DNA of 64,000 nt, taken from assembly GCF_014635845.1 (NCBI RefSeq), contig NZ_BMDP01000002.1, positions 620,001 through 684,000 of the forward strand. Direction: 5' to 3'. Every line of letters begins with the position of its first letter. Position 1 is the stretch's first letter. The position numbers were made by a program, and so were the translations under genes. This document shows positions 20,093 through 31,460 of the stretch, piece after piece. Under the pieces are notes generated by a model. The model did no database searches and had not been told where the DNA came from. It saw nothing but the letters and a program-made list of their open reading frames with translations. Source of the DNA: Oxalicibacterium solurbis (lineage in GTDB: Bacteria > Pseudomonadota > Gammaproteobacteria > Burkholderiales > Burkholderiaceae_D).

Positions 20093-21409
20093 ATGCTTGC
20101 TTCCCTTAAAAAAAGACTTGGTGTGAAGTTTTCCCTCAACGATCCCCGCTGGGGACGTGGTTCGCAAGACGACAAGAGCCAGAACGGCAGGCGGCCGAAT
20201 GACGGTCCGCCGGATCTGGATCAGCTCTGGCGTGATTTCAACCAGCGTCTGGGCAATCTGTTCGGCAATCGTCGCTCGGGTGGTGGAGGTGGCGGCAACG
20301 ACGCTGGCGGCGGAGAAGGATTTACACCAGACATGCGTGGCGCAGGAATCGGCGCGGCGGTGATCGCGGTCATCGTCGCCTTTTTGTGGCTGGTCAGCGG
20401 CTTCTTTATTGTGCAGGAAGGTCAGACGGGTGTCGTCATGACTTTCGGCAAATACAGCCACATGACGCAATCCGGTTTCAACTGGCGCTGGCCAACACCG
20501 ATCCAAAGTCATGAGATCGTCAATGTCTCGCAGATTCGTACGGTCGAAGTCGGCTATCGCGGCAATGTAAAGAACAAGCAGCCGCAGGAATCGCTGATGC
20601 TGACGGAAGACGAGAACATCATCGACATCCAGTTCGCGGTTCAATACACATTGAAAAATGCATCCGACTGGATATTCAACAACCGCGAACAGGATGAGAT
20701 GGTCAAGCAGGTAGCGGAAACGGCGATTCGCGAAGTCGTCGGCCGAAGCAAGATGGATTTCGTCCTGTACGAAGGCCGTGAGAAGGTCGCTTTCGACACC
20801 AGTGCATTGATGCAGCAGATTGTGGATCGTTACAAGGCCGGTGTGCAGATCACCAATGTGACAATGCAAGCGGTGCAACCTCCAGAGCAGGTGCAGGCTG
20901 CATTCGACGATGCGGTCAAGGCAGGTCAGGATCGCGAGCGCCAGAAGAACGAAGGCCAGGCCTATGCGAACGATGTGATCCCGCGTGCGCGTGGTGCAGC
21001 CTCGCGTCTTCAGGAAGAGTCCGAAGCATATCGTTCGAGCGTCATTGCCAATGCAGAAGGCGAAGCGGCGCGCTTCAAACAGATCAATGCAGAATACGAA
21101 AAGGCACCGGCGGTGACGCGTGATCGCATGTATCTGGATACGATGCAGAAGATTTTCGCCAGCACGACCAAAGTCATGGTGGATGCGAAAGGCAGCAACA
21201 ATCTGATCTATCTGCCGCTGGACAAACTGATTACGCAGTCGGCACAACAGCCAGGTGCAGCGTCTTCGACGGGTAGCACGGCAGCGCAATCGCATGCCGC
21301 ACCATCTTCGATCATGCGAAACGATCAATCAACACTGGAGATGCAATTGCAACAGGATCCGCGTTCGCGCGGCGATGATCGCAGTTCCCGTGAAAGGGAG
21401 GTGCGCTGA
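20093..21409 (+). CDS. hflK: FtsH protease modulator HflK
   Basis: This inner-membrane SPFH/band-7 protein with HflC forms a large cage around FtsH and modulates its proteolysis. It has 438 residues: a cytoplasmic Gly-, Arg- and Asp-rich N-terminal region, a transmembrane segment (AGIGAAVIAVIVAFLWLVSGFF, about residues 83-104), the band-7 domain from VQEGQTGVVMTFGKY, a long coiled coil rich in A/E/R (KAGQDRERQKNEGQAYAN...) and a low-complexity C-terminus. The stop codon overlaps the hflC start by one base. Confidence 0.95.
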   Translation: MLASLKKRLGVKFSLNDPRWGRGSQDDKSQNGRRPNDGPPDLDQLWRDFNQRLGNLFGNRRSGGGGGGNDAGGGEGFTPDMRGAGIGAAVIAVIVAFLWLVSGFFIVQEGQTGVVMTFGKYSHMTQSGFNWRWPTPIQSHEIVNVSQIRTVEVGYRGNVKNKQPQESLMLTEDENIIDIQFAVQYTLKNASDWIFNNREQDEMVKQVAETAIREVVGRSKMDFVLYEGREKVAFDTSALMQQIVDRYKAGVQITNVTMQAVQPPEQVQAAFDDAVKAGQDRERQKNEGQAYANDVIPRARGAASRLQEESEAYRSSVIANAEGEAARFKQINAEYEKAPAVTRDRMYLDTMQKIFASTTKVMVDAKGSNNLIYLPLDKLITQSAQQPGAASSTGSTAAQSHAAPSSIMRNDQSTLEMQLQQDPRSRGDDRSSREREVR

Positions 21410-22287
21410 TGAATCGCCTGTTTTCCTATCTGATTGCGCTGATCATTGCGCTGATACTGCTGTTCTCGACGATGTTCGTGGTGGACCAGCGGCAATATGC
21501 GATCGTGTTTGCCCTGGGTGAAGTCAAGAGCGTCATCAAGGAACCCGGACTGCATTTCAAGCTGCCGCCACCGTTCCAGAATGTCATTTTTCTCGATAAG
21601 CGTATTCTCACGCTGGATACGCCGGATGCCGATCGCTTCATTACGGCAGAGAAGAAAAACATTCTCGTCGATGCATTCGTCAAATGGCGCATCGTCGATC
21701 CTCGCCTGTATTTCGTCAGTTTCGGCGGCGATGAACGCAGTGCGCAGAACCGCATGAACCAGATCGTCAAGGCTTCGCTGAATGAGGAAATCACCAAGCG
21801 TACCGTGCGTGAAGTGATTTCCGGCGAGCGCGGCAAGGTGATGGACGGCATCCAGAAAAAAGTATCGGAAGAAGCCAAGCAGATCGGTGTCGAGATTGTC
21901 GATGTGCGCCTGAAGCGTGTGGATTACGTCGAGCAGATCAACAATTCCGTCTTCGACCGGATGAAATCCGAACGTGCACGCGTAGCGAATGAATTGCGTT
22001 CGCAGGGCGCAGCCGAATCCGAAAAGATTCGTGCGGATGCCGATCGTCAGCGTACGGTTATCCTGGCGGAAGCGTATCGTGATGCCGAGCGTATTCGCGG
22101 TGATGGCGATGCCAAGGCTTCGCGTATCTATGCGCAGGCCTTCGGCCAAAATCCGGAGTTCTACAAGTTCTATCGCAGCCTTGAGGCCTATCGTGCAAGC
22201 TTCAAGACGCGTAACGATACGCTGGTCATCGATCCCACTTCAGAGTTCTTCAAGTATTTCAAGAGTGAGGGCGGCAAGAAGAATTGA
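21409..22287 (+). CDS. hflC: FtsH protease modulator HflC
   Basis: This partner of HflK has 292 residues. An N-terminal transmembrane helix (LIALIIALILLFSTMFVV, about residues 6-23) precedes a band-7/SPFH domain (VDQRQYAIVFALGEVKSVI...) and a coiled region (RVANELRSQGAAESEKIRADADRQ). Length fits the family. Two hairpins follow in the 146-base gap before hisZ, suggesting the hfq-hflXKC transcript ends here at least in part. Confidence 0.95.
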   Translation: MNRLFSYLIALIIALILLFSTMFVVDQRQYAIVFALGEVKSVIKEPGLHFKLPPPFQNVIFLDKRILTLDTPDADRFITAEKKNILVDAFVKWRIVDPRLYFVSFGGDERSAQNRMNQIVKASLNEEITKRTVREVISGERGKVMDGIQKKVSEEAKQIGVEIVDVRLKRVDYVEQINNSVFDRMKSERARVANELRSQGAAESEKIRADADRQRTVILAEAYRDAERIRGDGDAKASRIYAQAFGQNPEFYKFYRSLEAYRASFKTRNDTLVIDPTSEFFKYFKSEGGKKN

Positions 22288-22310
22288 TGCCCGTTGTACG
22301 CACATGCGGG

Positions 22311-22331
22311 AGAAAGGCCTAGCCTTTTTTC
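22311..22331 (+). terminator. Rho-independent terminator after hflC
   Basis: AAAGGC and GCCTTT pair around a three-base CTA loop and lead straight into a T-run (22322-22330). It lies 24 bases after the hflC stop. Confidence 0.65.
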
Positions 22332-22353
22332 CGTGCGGCAGAAACCTGCTGCT

Positions 22354-22391
22354 AGCCGGTGGATCGGCGTGATGCCGATGAACCCGGCTTT
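22354..22391 (+). terminator. Second, long hairpin upstream of hisZ
   Basis: A two-part stem: AGCCGG (22354-22359) pairs with CCGGCT (22384-22389), and inside it ATCGGC (22363-22368) pairs with GCCGAT (22374-22379) around a GTGAT loop. A short T-run (TTTG) follows. It could be a second terminator or a leader structure for hisZ. Confidence 0.5.
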
Positions 22392-22433
22392 TGCCTATTT
22401 TTCGTTTCTTTCCTGAGTTATCCGTCTTCCGTC

Positions 22434-23588
22434 ATGCCTAACTGGCTGTTACCCGAAAATATCGCCGACGTCCTGCCGTCCGAAGCGCGCAAGGTCGAAG
22501 AGTTGCGTCGCGCGATCATCGACAATTTTCATCTGTACGGCTATGAGCTCGTCATGCCGCCGATGCTGGAATATCTGGATTCGCTGCTGGCAGGAGCCGG
22601 CCATGACGTGGAATTGCGCACGTTCAAGCTGGTAGACCAGTTGTCGGGCCGTACGCTCGGCATTCGCGCCGACATGACGACGCAGGTGGCGCGTATCGAT
22701 GCGCATCTGCTGAACCGCTCGTCGATCACACGCCTGTGCTATTCCGGCAGCGTGCTGCACACGCGGCCGAGCGGTTTGCATGCGACGCGCGAACCGTTGC
22801 AGATTGGTGCCGAGATCTATGGCCACGCAGGTCTGGAAGCCGATGCCGAAATCCAGGAGCTGGCGCTAGCTTCGCTGGCACTGGCAGGCGTCAAGCATGT
22901 CCGCATGGACTTGTGCCATGTCGGCATCCTGTGCGCGATCCTCGAAAACGATGCGGATGCACGCAAGGACGAGGCCATGTTGTACGCCTGCTTGCGTGCC
23001 AAGGATGTGCCGGAACTGCAGAAGATCACGGCGAAATATGCGGAAGATACGCGACGCGCATTGCTGGCGCTGCCTGGCTTGTACGGCGATGCATCGGTTC
23101 TGGTTCGTGCGCGCGAAGTCTTGCCGAAACTGCCGGGTATCGCACGGGCATTGAACGAACTGGAGTCGCTGTCGAAACTGGCAGGCGGTGCGAACGTCAT
23201 TACCATCGATCTGGCGGATCTGGGCGGTTATCAGTACGAAAGCGGCGTGATGTTCGCGATCTATGTCGATGGCCTGCCGAACGCGGTGGCGCGCGGCGGC
23301 CGCTACGATCACGTCGGCGAGGCGTTCGGCCGTGCGCGCCCAGCAACCGGTTTTTCGATGGATTTGCGCGAACTGGCGCGCTTGCTGCCTGCGGCAGCAC
23401 CGAAGCGGGCGATTCGCGCGCCATGGGGGCGCGATGCAAAACTGCATGCAACCATTGCGTCGCTGCGCCAATCGGGCGAGGTCGTGATACACAGCCTGTC
23501 CGGCGATGAAAACGATCAGGACGAATTCGAGTGCGATCGTGCACTGGTGTTCGAGAATGGCAACTGGATTATCAAAAATTTAGGTTAA
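22434..23588 (+). CDS. hisZ: ATP phosphoribosyltransferase regulatory subunit HisZ
   Basis: This HisRS paralogue lacks tRNA charging activity and is needed, with short-form HisG, for the first step of histidine biosynthesis. The start at ATG 22434 ([20 protein letters not shown]) gives 384 residues; an upstream in-frame start would run through the hairpin region. Class II synthetase-like blocks remain ([24 protein letters not shown] and [24 protein letters not shown]) but the full HisRS signature motifs and anticodon domain are missing. hisG is not in the window. hisZ-purA adjacency is common in betaproteobacteria. Confidence 0.93.
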   Translation: MPNWLLPENIADVLPSEARKVEELRRAIIDNFHLYGYELVMPPMLEYLDSLLAGAGHDVELRTFKLVDQLSGRTLGIRADMTTQVARIDAHLLNRSSITRLCYSGSVLHTRPSGLHATREPLQIGAEIYGHAGLEADAEIQELALASLALAGVKHVRMDLCHVGILCAILENDADARKDEAMLYACLRAKDVPELQKITAKYAEDTRRALLALPGLYGDASVLVRAREVLPKLPGIARALNELESLSKLAGGANVITIDLADLGGYQYESGVMFAIYVDGLPNAVARGGRYDHVGEAFGRARPATGFSMDLRELARLLPAAAPKRAIRAPWGRDAKLHATIASLRQSGEVVIHSLSGDENDQDEFECDRALVFENGNWIIKNLG

Positions 23589-24905
<1,317 letters not shown>

Positions 24906-24920
24906 TCGTCGGGTGATGTA

Positions 24921-25460
24921 ATGCGTGATGCGTGTGAACCGGCTTCTTCCGATTTATGGGTGGACTGGGACACGTATCACGATGCCATCGAGCGGCTGGC
25001 ATTGCTCGTTCACGAATCGGGATGGTCGTTCGACCAGATCCTATGCCTCGCACGAGGCGGCCTGCGCCCGGGGGATGTCTTTTCCCGTATTTTCGATGTG
25101 CCGCTCGCGATCCTGTCGACCAGTTCCTATCGCGAAGATGCCGGCAAGGCGCAGGGACAACTGGATATCGCCGCGCATATCACGATGACCGGAGGCTCCT
25201 TGGGCGGCAAGGTCTTGCTGATCGATGATCTGGCGGATTCGGGCGTGACGCTGGAGCAGGTTCAGCGCCATCTGACGGAACGCTTTCCCGCCGTGACCGA
25301 GATCAAGACGGCAGTCATCTGGTACAAGGCGCGTTCTGTGGTCAAGCCGGATTTCTATCTCGATTATCTTCCCGACAATCCGTGGATACATCAGCCGTTC
25401 GAGCAATATGACGGCTTGCGTCCGCATCAACTGGCGACGCGTAGAAAAGGTCCGCAATAA
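24921..25460 (+). CDS. Phosphoribosyltransferase-domain protein
   Basis: This 179-residue type I phosphoribosyltransferase fold carries the PRPP-binding signature VLLIDDLADSGVTL in the middle, and the N-terminal QILCLARGGLRPGDVFSR segment is characteristic of the xanthine/hypoxanthine-guanine group. The family members closest in look (Gpt/Hpt-like proteins found after purA) are thought to salvage or modify purines, but the substrate cannot be read from the sequence. It starts 15 bases after purA, hinting at purine salvage. It is convergent with the downstream tRNA-Leu gene. Confidence 0.75.
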   Translation: MRDACEPASSDLWVDWDTYHDAIERLALLVHESGWSFDQILCLARGGLRPGDVFSRIFDVPLAILSTSSYREDAGKAQGQLDIAAHITMTGGSLGGKVLLIDDLADSGVTLEQVQRHLTERFPAVTEIKTAVIWYKARSVVKPDFYLDYLPDNPWIHQPFEQYDGLRPHQLATRRKGPQ

Positions 25461-25564
25461 TCGTTGGATTGGATCGATTGATCCTGATGCCGGTGCAATG
25501 CTTCAATGTGGTTGCATAATGCAGTTGCAAACGGAAGAGGGCACGAATGTTCCGGCAGAAAAGA

Positions 25565-25594
25565 AAAAACCCGTTGACGAATCAACGGGTTTCT
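25565..25594 (-). terminator. Terminator of the tRNA-Leu transcript
   Basis: Stem AACCCGTTGA / TCAACGGGTT around a short CGAA loop. Read on the minus strand it is followed by a TTTTTTC run, so it terminates transcription from the tRNA side. Facing genes are convergent, and the hairpin may also serve the plus strand. Confidence 0.8.
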
Positions 25595-25604
25595 CTTTGT
25601 GACC

Positions 25605-25689
25605 TGGTGCCCACGGAGGGACTCGAACCCCCACACCTCGCGGCACATGGACCTGAACCATGCGCGTCTACCAATTCCGCCACGTGGGC
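25605..25689 (-). tRNA. tRNA-Leu (anticodon CAG)
   Basis: The minus strand folds as an 85-base tRNA: GCCCACG at the 5' end pairs with CGTGGGC, D-arm region GTGGCGGAATTGGTAGACGC, anticodon stem-loop with CATGG-TTCAGGT-CCATG giving CAG, a long variable arm as expected for a leucine tRNA, and T-loop GGTTCGAGTCC. The 3' CCA is encoded. Confidence 0.95.
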
Positions 25690-25719
25690 CTGCTGCTGTA
25701 CTGCTGCAGAAAGACCGCC

Positions 25720-25747
25720 ATTATATAGGGATTACGGAGGCTGTCAA
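25720..25747 (-). promoter_or_regulatory. Consensus sigma-70 promoter of tRNA-Leu
   Basis: On the minus strand a perfect TTGACA (25742-25747) and a perfect TATAAT (25720-25725) are 16 bases apart. The predicted start lies about 25 bases upstream of the mature tRNA. It is the best promoter in the window. Confidence 0.88.
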
Positions 25748-25854
25748 CACCTCTTGCCGGATAATTTGTCGGATCACCGACTTGTCATGCAAACATCCAC
25801 GTGCTCCGTTACACTCGCTTCGTTCAATCATATTTTAGTCAGTAGAAAGCGCTT

Positions 25855-28287
25855 TTGAGCCAATACACATATACCATCCCGAGCCGGGAAGAAATCCTCG
25901 GCATTCTTCGCACTGCGGCCGCTTCCCACGATGCCGATTCGCTTGCTGCGGCGTTGAGCGTCAAGCCCGACGAAATGGAAGGATTCACACGTCGCCTGAA
26001 CGCCATGGAGCGCGACGGGCAGATCAAGCCGGACCGTGCCGGCAATTATCAACTTGCACATTCATCGCACTTCATCGAAGGGCGTGTCAGCGGTCATCGT
26101 GACGGCTATGGTTTCCTGATTCCTGACGATGCCAGTTCCGACATCTTCCTGCCGGAAAAGGAAATGCAGAAGGTATTGCACGGCGATCGCGTGCAGGTGC
26201 GCGTCGTCGGTACTGACAGGCGTGGCCGTCCGGAAGGATCGATCGTTGAAGTGGTCGAACGTGCTAATAGCTACGTGATCGGCCGCTTGCTGAACGAGAA
26301 CGGCGTCTGGATCGTCGCGCCGGAAGACAAACGCATCGGCCAAGATATTCTGCTGGCCGGCTCGCCCGGCAAGGCGAAGGCGGCGCAGGTGGTCAGTGTC
26401 GAGTTGATCGAGCAGCCATCGCGTTTCAGCCAACCGGTCGGCCGCATTGTCGAGGTGCTGGGCGATATCGACGATCCAGGCATGGAGATCGAAATTGCCG
26501 TGCGCAAATATGGCGTGCCGCATGAATTTTCCGAAGAAGCAAAAAAAGTCGCATCCAAGTTGCCGAACGAGGTTCGCGCAGCGGATCTGACCGAGCGCGT
26601 CGATTTGCGCGATGTGCCGTTGGTGACGATCGATGGCGAGGATGCACGCGACTTCGATGATGCCGTTTACTGTGAGCCGTGCAAGATCGGCCGTGCTTCC
26701 GGTTTTCGCCTGATCGTTGCGATTGCCGACGTCAGCCACTACGTGAAACCTGGCGAGCCGCTGGATGCGGATGCGCTCGAACGCAGCACATCGGTGTATT
26801 TCCCGCGTCGCGTGATTCCGATGCTGCCGGAAAAGCTGTCGAACGGATTGTGTTCGCTGAATCCCGATGTGGATCGCCTGACGCTGGTGTGCGATGCCGT
26901 CATCACCGCCAAGGGCGAGATCAAGGCCTATCAGTTCTATCCTGCTGTCATTCATTCGGCGGCACGCCTGACTTATACCGAAGTCGCTGCGATTCTCGGC
27001 AATACGAAAGGCATCGAAGCCTCGCGCCGGCAGGCGCTGGTGCCGCATTTGCTGCATCTGTACGGCGTTTATCAGGCGCTGCTGCAGGCGCGCCATGCGC
27101 GTGGTGCCATCGATTTCGAGACGACCGAAACGTATATCGTCTGCAACGAGGTCGGCAAGATCGAGCAGATCGTACCGCGTACGCGCAATGAAGCACACAA
27201 GCTGATCGAAGAATGCATGCTGGCGGCCAACGTCTGCGCCGCAGATCTGCTGGAGCGACACAAGCATCCAAGCCTGTATCGCGTGCACGCGTTGCCGACG
27301 ACGGAAAAACTGAATCAGGTACGAACCTTCCTGAAACAGGTCGGCTTGAACCTGGGTGGTGGCGACAAGCCGGCCGCGGCCGACTATGCCGAATTGATGA
27401 CGAAGATCAAGACGCGACCGGATGCCTTGCTGCTGCAGACGATGCTGCTGCGTTCGATGCAGCAGGCGGTCTACAGTCCTGACAACATCGGCCATTTCGG
27501 TTTATCCTACGCCGCCTACGCGCATTTCACCAGCCCGATCCGCCGTTATCCGGACTTGCTGACACATCGCGCGATCAAGGCGATCCTGCACGGCAAGCGT
27601 TACACGCCGAAGAGCATCAATACCAGTCAGCTCAATACGATGCTGTCGCCGGCGGCGCGCAAGAAGAACGCGCAGGACAAGGCGGCAGGCAAGCAGAAAG
27701 CGAAACCCGAAGGCGATCTGGCAATCTGGGAAGCGCTTGGCATTCATTGTTCAGCCAATGAGCGCCGTGCCGATGAAGCTTCGCGCGATGTCGAGGCATG
27801 GTTGAAGTGCTATTTCATCCGCGACAAGCTGGGCGAGGAGTTCACCGGCACGATTTCCGGCGTGGCGGCATTCGGTATTTTCGTGCAGCTCGACGCCTTG
27901 TATATCGAAGGCATGGTGCATGTGACGGAGCTGGGTGCCGATCACTTCAAGTTCGACGAAGCGCGGCACGAACTGCGCGGCGAACGCACGGGTATCCGCT
28001 ATCAGCTGACCGATCGCGTGACGGTACAGGTCAGCCGTGTCGATCTGGACGCACGCAAGATCGATTTGCGCCTGGTCAACGAACCGGGAATTCGTACCGT
28101 GTTGAAAAACGAAGCGCGGCGTGCGGAAGTCGAACAGGGCGTACGCACTGCCAAGTCAAAGAAGGCAGCCAAGGCTGCTCCCCCCAAGCCGGCTTCGGCG
28201 AAGAAGACCAAAGCACAACCCAAGCACGCAGCGCCGCCGCGCAAGCAGCGCGCCTCCGCTTCCCGATCCGGCAAGAAGAAACGATAA
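25855..28287 (+). CDS. rnr: Ribonuclease R
   Basis: This 3'-5' exoribonuclease degrades structured RNA, including rRNA and tmRNA-tagged messages. It has 810 residues and starts at TTG ([15 protein letters not shown]). It has an N-terminal winged-helix region, cold-shock domains ([17 protein letters not shown]), the RNB catalytic domain with [15 protein letters not shown] (metal-binding aspartates), [14 protein letters not shown], an S1 domain ([18 protein letters not shown]) and a Lys/Ala-rich basic C-terminal tail from about residue 755. RlmB follows, as in E. coli. Confidence 0.96.
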   Translation: MSQYTYTIPSREEILGILRTAAASHDADSLAAALSVKPDEMEGFTRRLNAMERDGQIKPDRAGNYQLAHSSHFIEGRVSGHRDGYGFLIPDDASSDIFLPEKEMQKVLHGDRVQVRVVGTDRRGRPEGSIVEVVERANSYVIGRLLNENGVWIVAPEDKRIGQDILLAGSPGKAKAAQVVSVELIEQPSRFSQPVGRIVEVLGDIDDPGMEIEIAVRKYGVPHEFSEEAKKVASKLPNEVRAADLTERVDLRDVPLVTIDGEDARDFDDAVYCEPCKIGRASGFRLIVAIADVSHYVKPGEPLDADALERSTSVYFPRRVIPMLPEKLSNGLCSLNPDVDRLTLVCDAVITAKGEIKAYQFYPAVIHSAARLTYTEVAAILGNTKGIEASRRQALVPHLLHLYGVYQALLQARHARGAIDFETTETYIVCNEVGKIEQIVPRTRNEAHKLIEECMLAANVCAADLLERHKHPSLYRVHALPTTEKLNQVRTFLKQVGLNLGGGDKPAAADYAELMTKIKTRPDALLLQTMLLRSMQQAVYSPDNIGHFGLSYAAYAHFTSPIRRYPDLLTHRAIKAILHGKRYTPKSINTSQLNTMLSPAARKKNAQDKAAGKQKAKPEGDLAIWEALGIHCSANERRADEASRDVEAWLKCYFIRDKLGEEFTGTISGVAAFGIFVQLDALYIEGMVHVTELGADHFKFDEARHELRGERTGIRYQLTDRVTVQVSRVDLDARKIDLRLVNEPGIRTVLKNEARRAEVEQGVRTAKSKKAAKAAPPKPASAKKTKAQPKHAAPPRKQRASASRSGKKKR

Positions 28288-28289
28288 CA

Positions 28290-29024
28290 ATGAAAAGCAA
28301 GATGATTTTCGGCTTCCATGCCGTGACGGCGCGTCTGCGCCACGATGCCTCGTCGATCGAGGAAATCTATATCGACGCGGAACGCCGCGATCCGCGCATG
28401 AAGGAGCTGATCCGTGCGATCCAGGCTGCCGGTGTGCGCATGATCCAGGCGGACGATGCGCGACTGAATGCCATTGTCGGCACGCGCCGCCATCAGGGCG
28501 TGGTGGCGAAAGCAGGACAACTGTCGCTGGCCCGTAATCTGGACGAGTTGCTGGACGGCATCGAAGGGCCGCCGTTGCTGCTGGTACTGGACGGCGTGAC
28601 CGATCCGCACAATCTGGGTGCCTGCCTGCGGGTAGCGGACGGCGCTGGCGCGCATGCAGTGATTGCGCCCAAGGATCGCGCGGTCGGTTTGAACGCAACG
28701 GCAGCCAAGGTGGCCAGCGGTGCGGCCGATACGATGCCGTACATCACGGTGACGAATCTGGCGCGTACGTTGCGCGAACTGAAGGAGCGCGAGATTCTGC
28801 TGATCGGCACCACCGACGATGCGGAGAAAAATCTCTATCAGGCGGACTTTTCCGGTCCGGCGGCGCTCGTCATGGGTTCGGAGGGCGAAGGCATGCGCCG
28901 TCTGACGCGTGAAACCTGCGACGTGCTGGTCGGCATCCCGATGTTCGGCTCGGTCGAAAGCCTCAACGTCTCGGTCGCCTCAGGCGTCTGTCTGTACGAA
29001 GCACGGCGTCAGCGGCTGGTCTGA
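28290..29024 (+). CDS. rlmB: 23S rRNA (guanosine-2'-O)-methyltransferase RlmB
   Basis: This SPOUT-family enzyme 2'-O-methylates G2251 in the P loop of 23S rRNA. The start at ATG 28290, two bases after the rnr stop, gives 244 residues. There is an N-terminal substrate-binding domain ([13 protein letters not shown]), then the knotted SAM-binding domain with [42 protein letters not shown] and [15 protein letters not shown], which are the three SpoU motifs. The rnr-rlmB pair is conserved. Confidence 0.95.
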   Translation: MKSKMIFGFHAVTARLRHDASSIEEIYIDAERRDPRMKELIRAIQAAGVRMIQADDARLNAIVGTRRHQGVVAKAGQLSLARNLDELLDGIEGPPLLLVLDGVTDPHNLGACLRVADGAGAHAVIAPKDRAVGLNATAAKVASGAADTMPYITVTNLARTLRELKEREILLIGTTDDAEKNLYQADFSGPAALVMGSEGEGMRRLTRETCDVLVGIPMFGSVESLNVSVASGVCLYEARRQRLV

Positions 29025-29132
29025 CGGCGCCGTTTCAGCTGTTCCTGCCGCCGCCGGTTCTGTGCGGCGGCATTCATGATTTGCCATTACAGGCTACACT
29101 TGCGTCCTACGCATTTTTTGCATTTCGAATCC

Positions 29133-29879
29133 ATGTTCAGCCGTATCCGAGAAGACATCGCCAACATCATGACGCGTGATCCTGCTGCGCGTAGCGCGTG
29201 GGAGGTCATTACCTGCTATCCGGGTTTTCACGCCATCGTCATGCATCGCTGGGCGCATTGGTTCTGGACGCGCGATTGCAAATGGCTGGGTCGCTTTACG
29301 TCACATATCTCGCGCGGTCTGACCGGCATCGAAATTCATCCGGGAGCAACGATAGGACGCCGCGTTTTCATCGATCATGGTTTCGGCGTGGTGATCGGCG
29401 AGACGGCCGAAGTCGGCGACGATTGCACGATCTATCAGGGCGTGACACTGGGCGGTACGTCGCTGAGCAAGGGGGCCAAACGCCATCCGACGCTGGCGAA
29501 TGGCGTCATCATCGGTGCCGGCGCGCAGGTGTTGGGTGCATTCACGGTTGGCGAGGGCGCCAAGGTCGGCTCGAATGCGGTTGTCGTGAAGGAAGTGCCG
29601 GCCGGCGCGACGGCGGTCGGCAATCCGGCGCGGATCATCCTGAAGGAAACCAATGCGCGCGACGAAACTGCCGCCCGCATGTTTGCCGCCTACGGTGTGA
29701 CGCCGAACGGCGACGATCCGCTGTCCAAGGCCTTGCACGGTCTGATCGACAATGCGGCGACGCAGGAACACCAGATCGAGAAAATCCTTGCCGCGCTGAA
29801 ATGCGCCGGCATCGATTGTGAAACGCTGCAGTCGGCCGAGAAATTCGATGCCGAACAACTGAACAAGCTCGTCGAATAA
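29133..29879 (+). CDS. cysE: Serine O-acetyltransferase
   Basis: This enzyme makes O-acetylserine from serine and acetyl-CoA, the first step of cysteine synthesis. Chosen start ATG 29133 ([20 protein letters not shown]) gives 248 residues. An N-terminal helical domain precedes a left-handed beta-helix of hexapeptide repeats ([35 protein letters not shown] and [16 protein letters not shown]), with the active-site DHGFGVVIG and the C-terminal feedback-sensitive tail. It is preceded by 108 bases without a gene. Confidence 0.92.
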   Translation: MFSRIREDIANIMTRDPAARSAWEVITCYPGFHAIVMHRWAHWFWTRDCKWLGRFTSHISRGLTGIEIHPGATIGRRVFIDHGFGVVIGETAEVGDDCTIYQGVTLGGTSLSKGAKRHPTLANGVIIGAGAQVLGAFTVGEGAKVGSNAVVVKEVPAGATAVGNPARIILKETNARDETAARMFAAYGVTPNGDDPLSKALHGLIDNAATQEHQIEKILAALKCAGIDCETLQSAEKFDAEQLNKLVE

Positions 29880-29900
29880 GCGACAACCCGGGCGAAAAAC

Positions 29901-30599
29901 ATGAGTAGCGAAGAAACACAACCGATCGACGCAACGCCGGTCGAAGGGCAGGATTTGTTCGATGCGCATGAACTGCGCGTGCTGGCTGTGCTGGCGGAAA
30001 AAGAGGCATTGACGCCGGACAATTATCCGTTGTCGCTGAATGCGCTGGTCAATGGCTGCAACCAGTTGTCCAGCCGCGAACCGGTGATGACGTTGAGCGA
30101 GGAAGACGTGCAACAGGCCTTGCAGCGTCTGATGCAGGAGCGATTCGTTGCCGAAGTCAACCAGTCCGGCGCGCGCGTTCCCAAGTATGAACATCGGTTG
30201 CGGGTCAAATGGGTGCTTGAACAGGACAAGCTCGCTGTGCTGGTCATCCTGATGCTGCGTGGCCCGCAAACGGCTGGAGAGATTCGTGCCCGCTGTGGTC
30301 GCCTGCAGGAATTCGCGTCGCTGGCAGACGTTGAAGCCTGTCTGCAATTCCTGATCGACAAATATCCGCCGCTGGTGGCGAAACTGACGCGCGCACCCGG
30401 TTCGAAGGAGGCGCGTTATGCGCAGTTGCTGTCGGGCGATGTTGATTTGCCGATGGCTGCTTCAGAGGGCGTCGAAGTCGTTGCGTCGGTGTCGAGGAAT
30501 AATCGTATTGCCGAGTTGGAGCACGAAGTCGCTGCGCTGAAGGCAGAAGTAGCTGCCTTGACCGAACAATTCGGACGATTCCGCTCGCAATTCGAATAG
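29901..30599 (+). CDS. YceH family (DUF480) protein
   Basis: This 232-residue protein has the two winged-helix-like halves of DUF480: LDAHELRVLAVLAEKEALTPDNYPLSLNALVNGCNQ and VLVILMLRGPQTAGEIRARCGRLQEF, with a C-terminal coiled-coil (AELEHEVAALKAEVAALTEQ). The family is widespread in proteobacteria. Its job is not established, although it has a DNA-binding-type fold. It lies 21 bases downstream of cysE on the same strand, and lpxH is convergent on the opposite strand. A perfect 12-base palindrome (30616-30627) sits between them. Confidence 0.85.
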   Translation: MSSEETQPIDATPVEGQDLFDAHELRVLAVLAEKEALTPDNYPLSLNALVNGCNQLSSREPVMTLSEEDVQQALQRLMQERFVAEVNQSGARVPKYEHRLRVKWVLEQDKLAVLVILMLRGPQTAGEIRARCGRLQEFASLADVEACLQFLIDKYPPLVAKLTRAPGSKEARYAQLLSGDVDLPMAASEGVEVVASVSRNNRIAELEHEVAALKAEVAALTEQFGRFRSQFE

Positions 30600-30652
30600 C
30601 CCCCGCCAGACTTGCACGGCCGGCCGTACGAAATTCCTGTTCGGTTTCTTAT

Positions 30653-31447
30653 TCAGTTCTCAATGTCGTCACCATGCAGATCGTGACGGTGAATCGTCCC
30701 ATTGTGGTCGATGGATAGCCAGTCGCCGCGCGGTGTTCCATGATCCAGATCCCAATCCGAAAGAACGTAGCGTAGGTGTGTGGTTTCTCTGATTAGATGC
30801 CGATGCATGGCTGGCCGGTGCGTATGGCCGTGGATCATGACGGTCGCCGCCGTGCGATCGAACAGGTCTGTGATGGCCTGCTCATTGACGTCGGTGATCG
30901 CATAAGACTTACCTTTTTGCGCTTCCCGACTGCCGGCGCGCAAATCCTCGGCAATTTTCTTGCGTTGCTCCAACGGTAGTGCAAGGAAGTTTTTCTGCCA
31001 CTCCGGTTGGCGCACCTGCGCCCTGAACTCCATGTAGGCCGTATCGTCGGTACACCAGGCATCGCCATGTGTCAGCACGAGGGAATGGCCGGCGATCGTG
31101 GTGACGAATGGATCGGCCAGCAAGGTCATGCCGGCGGCCTGTGCGAAATGTTCACCGACGAGAAAGTCGCGATTGCCGGCCATCCAGAAAACCTCGGTTC
31201 CCTGTTCGCCCAGGTGACGAATGGCATCGGCCATGCGGCGATGGCAAGGATCATTCATGTCGTCGTCGCCTACCCACGCTTCGAAGATGTCGCCCAGCAG
31301 GTAGAGTTGCGCTGCGCACGGAGCCTGTTCCTGCAGGAATGTGAAGAATGCCTGCATGGTGCGCGGCATGTCCTCCTGCAGATGCAGGTCGGAAACGAAA
31401 AGCGCAGCCATTTCCGGCTGCGCTTGTTTTGATGCCTGAACGGTCAT
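30653..31447 (-). CDS. lpxH: UDP-2,3-diacylglucosamine diphosphatase LpxH
   Basis: This calcineurin-like phosphoesterase cleaves UDP-2,3-diacylglucosamine to lipid X in lipid A synthesis. It has 264 residues. Metal-binding motifs are visible in order: LFVSDLHL near the N-terminus, LLGDIFEAWVGDDD, MAGNRDFLVG, VLTHGDAWCT and the C-terminal VMIHGHTHRPAMH. A second methionine at residue 13 (MAALFVSDLH) could be the true start. The gene is the downstream member of the minus-strand group ppiA-ppiB-lpxH. Confidence 0.94.
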   Translation of the reverse strand: MTVQASKQAQPEMAALFVSDLHLQEDMPRTMQAFFTFLQEQAPCAAQLYLLGDIFEAWVGDDDMNDPCHRRMADAIRHLGEQGTEVFWMAGNRDFLVGEHFAQAAGMTLLADPFVTTIAGHSLVLTHGDAWCTDDTAYMEFRAQVRQPEWQKNFLALPLEQRKKIAEDLRAGSREAQKGKSYAITDVNEQAITDLFDRTAATVMIHGHTHRPAMHRHLIRETTHLRYVLSDWDLDHGTPRGDWLSIDHNGTIHRHDLHGDDIEN

Positions 31448-31460
31448 CGTGCCGCCGTCA

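Noticed and set aside
22288-22433. A small DUF2065-type gene expected between hflC and hisZ in related bacteria
   Set aside because: The gap is too short (146 bases), and two hairpins occupy it.
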